A DNA stretch of 64,000 nucleotides from Brevundimonas variabilis (GTDB taxonomy: Bacteria > Pseudomonadota > Alphaproteobacteria > Caulobacterales > Caulobacteraceae), in assembly GCF_014199945.1 (NCBI RefSeq), contig NZ_JACHOR010000003.1, forward strand, positions 310,001 to 374,000, in the 5' to 3' direction. Within the stretch, counting starts at the first letter, position 1. Each line of letters opens with the position of its first letter. Of the stretch, positions 7,773 through 14,801 are shown in pieces. Made by a program: the position numbers and the translations under genes. Under the pieces are notes generated by a model. That model searched no databases. It worked only from the letters and a program-made list of their open reading frames with translations, and was not told the DNA's origin.

Positions 7773-8681
7773 GTGGCCCGCCTTTTCGACGCCTATATCG
7801 TTGCCGACTGGACTGCTGCCGAAGGCAAGAAACTGGGCGAGAACTCGGTCTGGATCGGCGTGGCCAAGCGCGACGTGCGTTTCCGCCTGTATACCGAGAC
7901 GCACAATGTCGCGACGCGGGCCGAGGGCGAGGCGCTGCTCAACAGCCTGCTGGCCGACCACCGCAAGCGCGGCGACCGGGTGCTGGTCGGCTTCGACTTC
8001 TCGCTGGGCTATCCGGCGGGCACGGCCGGTCGGCTGGGGCTAAAGGACAGCCCGGCCTGGTCGACCATGTGGAAATTCCTCGCCGGCAATATCGTCGACA
8101 AGGCGGACAATACGAACAACCGCTATCAGGTCGCGGCCAAGATGAACCGGCTGATGACCGACGAGGCCTGGCCGTTCTGGGGCGCTCCGGCCAAACAGGC
8201 GCAGCGCTGGCTGACCACGACCAAGCCGCCTGCGGGGTCGGGGGCCGACATCCCCGAGTATCGCGCGACCGAGAACGCCGTCCGCAAGGGCAAGCTTCAG
8301 CCCAAGTCGAACTGGCAGATGCATGGCGCAGGCGCCGTGGGTGGCCAGACCCTGGTCGGCATTCCGATGGTACGGCGACTGCTGGAGAGCCTTGGCGAGG
8401 CCGGGGCCGTCTGGCCGTTCACGACCGGCTGGCGCGAACTGGGCACGGCCGATGTCGAGCCGATCTCGGTCCTGGTGGCCGAGGTGTGGCCGTCGATGTG
8501 GCCCACGGAAGCCGCGCCCGGCGAGTTCAAGGACCAGGCCCAGGTCCGCACCACGGCCGAGGCCCTCGCCCTGATGGACGACAAGGGCACCCTGGCCAAG
8601 GCGTTCGGCCCGGCCAAGGGCACGGACGAGGCGCTGATCGAACAGGTGCAGGGCGAAGAAGGCTGGATCCTGGGCGTCTGA
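7773..8681 (+). CDS. Uncharacterised protein, possible RNase H-like fold
   Basis: No confident family. Two acidic strand-end motifs stand out: YIVADWTAAEG near residues 8-18 and VLVGFDFSLGYPAG near 65-80. This spacing of a DW[ST]A motif and a GFDFxxG motif recalls DUF429-like RNase H folds. Similar proteins are sometimes labelled cobalamin or molybdopterin biosynthesis proteins in alphaproteobacterial genomes, which I cannot support from sequence. A conserved-looking LVGIPMVRRL segment, a WPFTTGW motif and a VLVAEVWPSMWP strand follow. 302 residues from the GTG with strong Shine-Dalgarno. No signal peptide or membrane helix. Convergent with the propeller gene; only six bases separate the two stops. 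Confidence 0.7.
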   Translation: MARLFDAYIVADWTAAEGKKLGENSVWIGVAKRDVRFRLYTETHNVATRAEGEALLNSLLADHRKRGDRVLVGFDFSLGYPAGTAGRLGLKDSPAWSTMWKFLAGNIVDKADNTNNRYQVAAKMNRLMTDEAWPFWGAPAKQAQRWLTTTKPPAGSGADIPEYRATENAVRKGKLQPKSNWQMHGAGAVGGQTLVGIPMVRRLLESLGEAGAVWPFTTGWRELGTADVEPISVLVAEVWPSMWPTEAAPGEFKDQAQVRTTAEALALMDDKGTLAKAFGPAKGTDEALIEQVQGEEGWILGV

Positions 8682-8687
8682 CGCCTG

Positions 8688-9512
8688 TCAGGGGACCATC
8701 GGGACCCGCATGGCGATCATCTCGCGGCCGTGGCGGCTGATGCCGTAAAGCATGCCCGGCTCGCTCTCGTCCCAGTCGATGGCCTGACCCTCGGCGGCGA
8801 TGCCGATCGTCGCCACATGATCCAGCACGGCACCGCCGGCCGGCAGCGTCAGGACATAGAGCTCCGGCCGGTCGTGGCCGGTGATGTAAAGGCGACCATC
8901 CGGACCCCAACCTCCGCCGGACGATGACGTCGGAGCCATCCGTTCCAGCACCGACGCCGGCAGGCTCCAGCTTTCCAGCCGCCGCCACTGATCGTCGAAC
9001 TTGACCAGGGTGGTGGAGCGATGATCGCGTGGAGGCTCGCCACCGCGCTGACTGTAGTTGGCGAACATGGCCCACCAGGCACCGTCCCTGCGGTCGACCC
9101 AGGTCAGGGAGCCGGTGCCCAGACCCAGCGAAATCGTGCGCCTGTGCTCCAGCGTGGCCGGATCGAAAATCTCGACAGCGCTCCAGTGCGGAACGCCGGG
9201 AAAGTTGGACGCGCCGCAGACCAGCTCGCCCGCGATCGCGGCGCAGGAATTTATGTGCGGGAAGCGCGCGCGGTCCCCGGTCCAGATCGCCTCGCGCTCG
9301 CCCGTCACCTTGTTGTAGCGGGCGAGGGTGGCGTTGTTGACGGCGAACAGGGCGTCTGCGGTTGCCGCCACCCCCTGCCCCGCCTCGGGCGCCGGATAGC
9401 GCCGCACGACCTCCGCCTGACCCGCCAACACGATCGGCCGCAGGTCTTCGACGGCTGCAGGCGCCGGCGGAGTCTGCTGCAGGGCAAGGGCGAGGAACAG
9501 GGCGGCGATCAT
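8688..9512 (-). CDS. Secreted propeller-like protein paired with a TonB receptor
   Basis: Predicted periplasmic or surface protein of 274 residues. The start at ATG 9512 gives MIAALFLALALQQTPPA, a short signal peptide. The body reads as repeated beta blades (ALFAVNNATLARYNKVTGE, SAVEIFDPATLEHRRTISLG, TTLVKFDDQWRRLESWSLP, DGRLYITGHDRPELYVLTLP, GMLYGISRHGREMIAMRVP), so a partial or small beta-propeller is likely. It starts ten bases after the TonB receptor stop on the same strand, so it is probably co-transcribed and may act on or bind the receptor's substrate. No catalytic motif is recognised. Confidence 0.68.
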   Translation of the reverse strand: MIAALFLALALQQTPPAPAAVEDLRPIVLAGQAEVVRRYPAPEAGQGVAATADALFAVNNATLARYNKVTGEREAIWTGDRARFPHINSCAAIAGELVCGASNFPGVPHWSAVEIFDPATLEHRRTISLGLGTGSLTWVDRRDGAWWAMFANYSQRGGEPPRDHRSTTLVKFDDQWRRLESWSLPASVLERMAPTSSSGGGWGPDGRLYITGHDRPELYVLTLPAGGAVLDHVATIGIAAEGQAIDWDESEPGMLYGISRHGREMIAMRVPMVP

Positions 9513-9522
9513 GGCGTCGGTC

Positions 9523-12147
9523 CTAGAAGCTGGCCGAGAGGCCGATCCAGAAGGTCCGGCCATATTCGGCCGATTCCTGCAGGAAGCGCTGGCCCGGTCC
9601 GGTGTTTTCCTGACGGCCCGAGTCCGACAGGTTCTGGGCCTCGAAGAAGCCCGTGAGCCGGTCGTCGAAGCGCCAGCTGACGCTGGCGTCGATCAGGTGA
9701 CGCCCCTTCCAGTACTGGTCGGCATTGGGGATGGTGTCGTTGATCGTCTCGAGGAAGCCGCCGATGTAGTTGTGCGAGATCCGGCCCTCGAACGGACCCT
9801 TCTGATAGTAGATCGTGGCGTTGGTGGTCGTGTCCGGCTGCAGGAAGAAGCCCGTCGTCCGGCGACCGACCCCGGTAAGGAATGTGAATTCCGTCTCCAG
9901 GAAGGTGGCGTTCAGATTGATCCCGAAACCGTCAAACGGCTCGGGCAGGAAGGTGAAGGCCTGCTGGAAGGCCAGTTCGATGCCGGTGATCTTGGCCGTC
10001 TCGGTATTCTGCGGGGTGCGGATCTCGACGGGCTCGACACCGCGGCCGATGCCGAGATCGAGCTGCTGGACCGACGACAGGGTGAAGATCTCGTTCTCCA
10101 GGTCCTTGTTGAACACCGCCACCGAGATCAGGCCGTCGTCCTGGTAGTATTCGAACGACAGGTCGAGCCCCTCACTTTCACGGGGCTGAAGGTTCGGGTT
10201 TCCACGCGAAAGGATGGCCTGCGAGCCGTTGAAGGTCAGGGTCTCCCGGGCCGAGATGTCACCGTAGTTGGCGCGGCCGATGGTGTTGGTCCAGGCGGCG
10301 CGGATGACGAACCGGTCCGTCGCATCCCAGCGCGCGTGCACACTCGGCAGGACGTTGTCGTAGTCGCCCGACCGGTTGACCGGGGTGAAAGCCGTGCCCT
10401 GCTGGCGGAAGGAGTCGGTCTCGACCTCGGTCTTCTCGTAACGAAGACCGCCCAGCAGGGTGAAGTCGCCCCAGCGGTAGGAGGCCTGGGCATAGGCCGC
10501 GCTCACGTCCTCCTGGACCTTGAAGTCCGAAGGCAGCAGGACCGTCGCCGTGTTGAAGCTGGCCCGGTTGGTCGCAAAGAAGGCATTGGCCAGACCGACG
10601 TCCACCCGCGGCGTCAGCAGATAGCGGCTTGCGATCAGGGCCGTCGGCCCGACCCCGGCCACGGGGGCCAGAGTGTAGGTGAAGCCGGGCACCGTCGTGT
10701 AGGTGAGCTGGGTCGCATCCACCTCGTGTTCGGTCGAGCGCAGCACGCCGCCGAACTTGGCCTTCAGGTTCCGCGTGTCACCACCGTCGTCGAAGGCGAT
10801 GTCAGCCCGCGCCTCGATGACATCCTCGGTGCCTTCGGTCAGGGCGTCGCGGCGGTTCAGATGGACGAAGTTCGCAGGGTTCCGCGTCGCCGCCTCGTTG
10901 AACGGCGTGAAGATCGGGAAGAAGTCCGAGGTGTCGTAGGTGAAGCCGTATTCGGTGCCCCGGGCATCGGCGGTCCGGAACTCTTCCGAGGTGTTCTCTT
11001 CCTCGACGCTGGAGCTCGACCAGGTCAGGCTGCCGCTCAGCATCCACTGAGGGGTAAGGTCCCATTCCCCGCCACCCTGGACCAGGCTGATGGTCCGGGT
11101 GGTGATCGGCTGGTTCAGCTGGATGATGTTGCGGCCACGCGCAAAGGTCCCGCTGGTCTGGGTCTGGTTGGTGACGTTGCCGATCGGCTCGGCGCGGTTC
11201 TCGATCCGCTCCTCATTGTCCTCGATCGTGGAATACAGCCCCGAGATATCGAACCGCAGGGCATCGGACGGCCGCCATTCCAGCTTGGCATTGGCCCCGG
11301 TCCGGTTCTTGGTGTTGTTGTACCAGAAGACCCGGCGCTGGACCGGCACCTGGATGCCGTTTCCGGTGGCCGAGCCTGAGTCCACGGGTACCCCCGCGGC
11401 CGTGTATTCACGCACCGACGGGTTGGCGACCTCGATCTGGGGGATGTCGTAGTCGAGTTGTTCCTGCGACCCGCCGATGACGATGCCGAACTGGTCGTTC
11501 GGCCCGAACAGGGTGCCGGTTGCGAAGCTGAGGCGATAGGACTGTTCGTCGTTCCGGACGTCGCCGCTGCGCTCATAGTAGCCGACCGAGGCCAGGGCAT
11601 CGAAGAAGGGCCGGCCGCGGGCGAAGGCCGAGCGGGTCGAGACGTTGATCACCCCGCCGATGGCATTGCCGTCATTCTCGGGCGTCACCGTCTTGATGAC
11701 CTCAAGCCGCCCGGCAACGACGGACGGCACGATGTCGAGCGGGATGGACCGGCCCGTCGTGTCGACGGAGGCCACAACGGCCCCGTCCACGGTGGTGCGG
11801 TTGTAGGTCGAGGTCAGGCCCCGCAGCACGGGGAAGCGCGGCTCGCCCTGGTCTTCCTGGACCGAGACGCCGGGAATGCGGCGCAGGGCGGCGGCGGTGT
11901 TGTGGTCCGGCAGCTTGCCGATGTCATCAGCGGAAACGACGTCCTCGACCACGAAGCTCTGGCGCTTGACGGCAATGGCCTGGCGCTGGGCCTCACGTTG
12001 GCCGGTGACGACGATCTCGTCGACGACCGACTCGTTATCCTGGGCAGGGGTCTGGACCGGTGCGGCCACCTGAGCAAAAGCGGCCGTCGACAGCGCGCTG
12101 GAAGCCAGCAGAATGACGGACAGGCCCGTCCGGCGAAGATTGGTCAT
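9523..12147 (-). CDS. TonB-dependent receptor (Xanthomonas/Caulobacter type)
   Basis: Outer-membrane active transporter of 874 residues. Signal peptide MTNLRRTGLSVILLASSALS with cleavage after AAFA; TonB-box region VVDEIVVTGQR; plug domain with DIGKLPDHNTAAALRRIPGV, LRGLTSTYNRTTVDG, and RLEVIKTVTPENDGNAIGGV. A long beta-barrel follows, ending in aromatic WIGLSASF as outer-membrane barrels do. The DDIGKLPDxN plug motif is characteristic of the large receptor group of Xanthomonas and Caulobacter, often for oligosaccharides or other non-iron ligands. The propeller-like gene follows directly. Substrate unknown; no sigma/anti-sigma genes are adjacent. Confidence 0.92.
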   Translation of the reverse strand: MTNLRRTGLSVILLASSALSTAAFAQVAAPVQTPAQDNESVVDEIVVTGQREAQRQAIAVKRQSFVVEDVVSADDIGKLPDHNTAAALRRIPGVSVQEDQGEPRFPVLRGLTSTYNRTTVDGAVVASVDTTGRSIPLDIVPSVVAGRLEVIKTVTPENDGNAIGGVINVSTRSAFARGRPFFDALASVGYYERSGDVRNDEQSYRLSFATGTLFGPNDQFGIVIGGSQEQLDYDIPQIEVANPSVREYTAAGVPVDSGSATGNGIQVPVQRRVFWYNNTKNRTGANAKLEWRPSDALRFDISGLYSTIEDNEERIENRAEPIGNVTNQTQTSGTFARGRNIIQLNQPITTRTISLVQGGGEWDLTPQWMLSGSLTWSSSSVEEENTSEEFRTADARGTEYGFTYDTSDFFPIFTPFNEAATRNPANFVHLNRRDALTEGTEDVIEARADIAFDDGGDTRNLKAKFGGVLRSTEHEVDATQLTYTTVPGFTYTLAPVAGVGPTALIASRYLLTPRVDVGLANAFFATNRASFNTATVLLPSDFKVQEDVSAAYAQASYRWGDFTLLGGLRYEKTEVETDSFRQQGTAFTPVNRSGDYDNVLPSVHARWDATDRFVIRAAWTNTIGRANYGDISARETLTFNGSQAILSRGNPNLQPRESEGLDLSFEYYQDDGLISVAVFNKDLENEIFTLSSVQQLDLGIGRGVEPVEIRTPQNTETAKITGIELAFQQAFTFLPEPFDGFGINLNATFLETEFTFLTGVGRRTTGFFLQPDTTTNATIYYQKGPFEGRISHNYIGGFLETINDTIPNADQYWKGRHLIDASVSWRFDDRLTGFFEAQNLSDSGRQENTGPGQRFLQESAEYGRTFWIGLSASF

Positions 12148-12316
12148 GATAGCCCCCCAGCGATAATGCTGGCTGGACTAGTCCGGGCGGACGTCGGTTC
12201 GGAGGCGGTTCCGAGACGGTGGCGTCAATTGACGATGACAGATGAGCGTGCCCATTGGACGCTCACGGATCACTGTTCTCGTCACCCGATATCGGGTCTG
12301 AAGGCCCGGAGGTTGA

Positions 12317-12904
12317 TCAGGTCGCGGGGCGCGCGCGGCGGCGGAACCGGCGCGTCAGCCTGATCAGCACGAGAACCAGCACGATCAGCACCAGCGGGAT
12401 CAGGACCGGCAGGACGAAGGCGATCATCACCGTCAGGAAGGCCAGCCCGTCCTCGATGAACGACAGCACGGGATTGCCCAGACCGCCCGTCGTTGCGGTC
12501 GACGCGAGGCGCGTCCCCCCCTGCGCAGCATTGAAGGCGAAGGCCGTGGGAGCACCGACAATCACACCCGCCACCGCCGCCGTCGTCGGATCGAGCCCCG
12601 TGAAGACGCTCGCCGCTGCCAGGGCCCCGGCGATGGGTCGGGTGAAGGCCCCGACGACGTTCAGGGCATGATCGACAGCGGGGATCTTGTCGCCGGCAAA
12701 CTCGAGCGTGGCGGCGATCCCCAGCGCTGCGATCGCCGGCCATGAGCCGAGCCAGGCCATCTGATCGTTCAGCTCCACACCAAACAGGCCAAGCCGGGCC
12801 GAGACCGCGAGCATCAGCAGCGGCAGAAAGGTCCGCAGTCCCGTCGCCGAAGCCAGACCGAGGCCGAGGAGAACGGGCATGACCCATGTCTGGACAGCAT
12901 CCAT
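12317..12904 (-). CDS. DUF4126 domain-containing membrane protein
   Basis: Integral membrane protein of unknown function, 195 residues. Recognised as DUF4126 by the start LLGLGLASATGLRTFLPLLML, the ATLEFAGDKIPAVDHALN motif and the following Gly/Ala-rich membrane segments (RPIAGALAAASVF, AAVAGVIVGAPTAFAFNAAQ). A last long helix of Val/Leu/Ile ends in a positively charged tail (RLTRRFRRRARP), which should stay cytoplasmic. It begins ten bases after the recN stop on the same strand and is likely co-transcribed with recN, although no functional link is known. A 169-base gap to the TonB receptor start holds only promoter-like sequence. Confidence 0.83.
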   Translation of the reverse strand: MDAVQTWVMPVLLGLGLASATGLRTFLPLLMLAVSARLGLFGVELNDQMAWLGSWPAIAALGIAATLEFAGDKIPAVDHALNVVGAFTRPIAGALAAASVFTGLDPTTAAVAGVIVGAPTAFAFNAAQGGTRLASTATTGGLGNPVLSFIEDGLAFLTVMIAFVLPVLIPLVLIVLVLVLIRLTRRFRRRARPAT

Positions 12905-12913
12905 CCAGGAACC

Positions 12914-14614
12914 CTAGCCGATCAATGCCCCGGCCGCAGCCCGCGCAGCGTCCGTGATCTCCGCGCCCGACAGCATCCGGGCGATCTCCTCGCGGCGGTG
13001 ATGGTCATCAAGGGTGTCGACGGTGGTGGTCGTCATGCCGTTGCGGTCGGCCTTGCGGACCTTCCAGTGGGCGTGGCCGCGGGCGGCGACCTGCGGGCTG
13101 TGGGTGACGACCAGGACCTGGGCTCCGGTGGCGAGGCGTTTCAGCCGCTGGCCGACCGCTTCGGCCACGGCCCCGCCGACGCCCTGATCGACCTCATCGA
13201 AGATCATGACCGGCTGGCGCTGGTCCTCGCGACCCGCCAGGGCGGCCTTCATCGCAAGGGCGAAGCGGGCCAGTTCGCCACCCGAAGCGACCGAGTCCAG
13301 CGGTCCGAACTCCGTCCCCATATTGGTCGCGACCTCGAACCGGATCGTCTCGACGCCCAGCGGTCCGCGACGGCCCTCGGCGATGGGCTCGAGCGCCACG
13401 CGGAACCGGGCCCGGTCCAGCTTCAGCGGGCCCAGCTCGGCCATGACCGCCTTCGCCAGACGCTCGCCCGCCGCCTCGCGGGCCGAGGTCAGGAAGGTGG
13501 CGGCCAGGTCATAGGCCTCGCGCGCCGCGACGGTGTCGCGCTGGGCGTTTGTCAGGGCCTCGGCCCCGTCCTCCAGCAGCCGCAGCTGTTCGCGCAGGGC
13601 GATCCGCAGCCCCGGCAGGGCGTGAACGGTCGTGTTCAGCTTGCGGGCGGCGGCGCGAAGGGCAAACAGCCGCTCCTCGGCCTTGTCCAAACGACCGGGC
13701 TCGAAATCGAAGGCAGCGGCGGCCGCGTCGACCTGGGCCACGGCTTCATCGGCCTCGACGATCGTGCGGTCGATCGCCTCGGCCGCGGCGGTCAGTCGGG
13801 ACAGGACCGGATGGTCGGCCCCGACCCCGGCCTGGGTGGCGCGCTGGCGAGCGTGTTCGACGGCGCGCAGGGCGGCGGACAGTTTCTGGCTCAGCTTGTC
13901 GCCGCCGAGGGACTGGCGGGCGTCGGCGAGGTCGGACACGGCCTTTTCGGCGGCGCCCAGGATGGCGCGTTCGCCCGCAAGGTCGGTCTCCTCGTCCTCG
14001 CGCGGGTCGAGGTCGTCGAGGTCGGCCAGGTTCTGTGTGATCTCTTCGGCCCGGGCGGCGGCATCGGCGGCGGCGGCGCGCAGGCCAGCCAGATGGGCCT
14101 CCAGCGTCTTCAGCTTTTCGGCGGCGGAGGCGACGGCGGACAGTTGCGGGGCCGTGCCGCCATAGGCGTCCAGCAGGCCGCGATGGGTCTTCCAGTCCAG
14201 CAGGCCGACCGTCTCGTGCTGGCCATGCACCTCGACCAGCAGGGCCCCGATCTCGCGCAGGGCGGTGACCCCGGCGGGCTGGTCATTGACGAAGGCGCGG
14301 CTGCGGCCGTCGGCGGACAGCACCCGGCGCAGGATCAGCTCCTCGCCCGGCACGACGTCGAAGCCCCGCTCGGTGATCAGTTCGATCAGGCCAGGATCGT
14401 CGGGGGCTGTGAAGACGGCCGTGGCCACGGCCTGTTTTGCGCCTGCCCGCACCAGCCCGGCATCGCCCCGGCCGCCCAGCGCCAGGCCCAGCGCATCCAG
14501 GATGATGGACTTGCCCGCCCCGGTCTCGCCCGTCAGCACGGTCAGGCCATCGGCGACGTCCAGATCCAGGACATCGACCAGAACCACATCGCGGATCGAG
14601 AGGGAGGTCAGCAT
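12914..14614 (-). CDS. recN: DNA repair protein RecN
   Basis: SMC-like ATPase recruited to DNA double-strand breaks. Walker A GETGAGKS at residues 29-36, long coiled-coil arms through the middle (Ala/Glu-rich from about 160 to 370), ABC signature-like VASGGELARFALAMKAAL, Walker B VMIFDEVDQGVGG and the switch histidine region VVTHSPQVAARGHAHWKV. 566 residues, normal. No alphaproteobacterial LexA box (GTTC-N7-GTTC) was seen in the 75 bases upstream, so SOS control is not supported here. In many alphaproteobacteria recN follows bamD directly; here a TonB receptor gene separates them. Confidence 0.94.
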   Translation of the reverse strand: MLTSLSIRDVVLVDVLDLDVADGLTVLTGETGAGKSIILDALGLALGGRGDAGLVRAGAKQAVATAVFTAPDDPGLIELITERGFDVVPGEELILRRVLSADGRSRAFVNDQPAGVTALREIGALLVEVHGQHETVGLLDWKTHRGLLDAYGGTAPQLSAVASAAEKLKTLEAHLAGLRAAAADAAARAEEITQNLADLDDLDPREDEETDLAGERAILGAAEKAVSDLADARQSLGGDKLSQKLSAALRAVEHARQRATQAGVGADHPVLSRLTAAAEAIDRTIVEADEAVAQVDAAAAAFDFEPGRLDKAEERLFALRAAARKLNTTVHALPGLRIALREQLRLLEDGAEALTNAQRDTVAAREAYDLAATFLTSAREAAGERLAKAVMAELGPLKLDRARFRVALEPIAEGRRGPLGVETIRFEVATNMGTEFGPLDSVASGGELARFALAMKAALAGREDQRQPVMIFDEVDQGVGGAVAEAVGQRLKRLATGAQVLVVTHSPQVAARGHAHWKVRKADRNGMTTTTVDTLDDHHRREEIARMLSGAEITDAARAAAGALIG

Positions 14615-14689
14615 GGGGCTGATATCGCAATGCCCGGGGGCGAAGGCTAGTGATGATCGGTGGTCGATAGCGGGTTTGGGTCAGCGGGC

Positions 14690-14792
14690 CCCTCCACCGC
14701 TTCGCGGTCCCCCTCCCCACTGCGTGGGAAGGACAGGTGCTTTCCTCCCCATGCGCCGCATGGGGAGGGGGACCGCGAAGCGGTGGAGGGGC
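14690..14792. repeat. GC-rich dispersed palindrome, family A copy 3
   Basis: Inverted repeat between the recN start and the second TonB receptor stop. Outer arms CCCTCCACCGCTTCGCGGTC... and its reverse complement ...GCGAAGCGGTGGAGGG are nearly perfect over about 33 bases; the centre (14725-14759) contains a second, smaller inverted pair around GGACAGGTGCTTTCC. The outer arms match those of the 2511-2580 copy. It may end transcription of the receptor gene as a hairpin, but no U-tract follows. Confidence 0.85.
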
Positions 14793-14801
14793 TGGCGCCC
14801 G

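Noticed and set aside
9511..11379. Long plus-strand open frame of 622 codons opposite the TonB receptor
   Set aside because: High GC leaves antisense frames open. The minus-strand frame has signal peptide, plug and barrel motifs, while this translation has no family features.
12998..14650. 550-codon plus-strand frame opposite recN
   Set aside because: Antisense shadow; recN on the other strand has all ATPase motifs, and this product is Gly/Gln/Arg-rich without domains.
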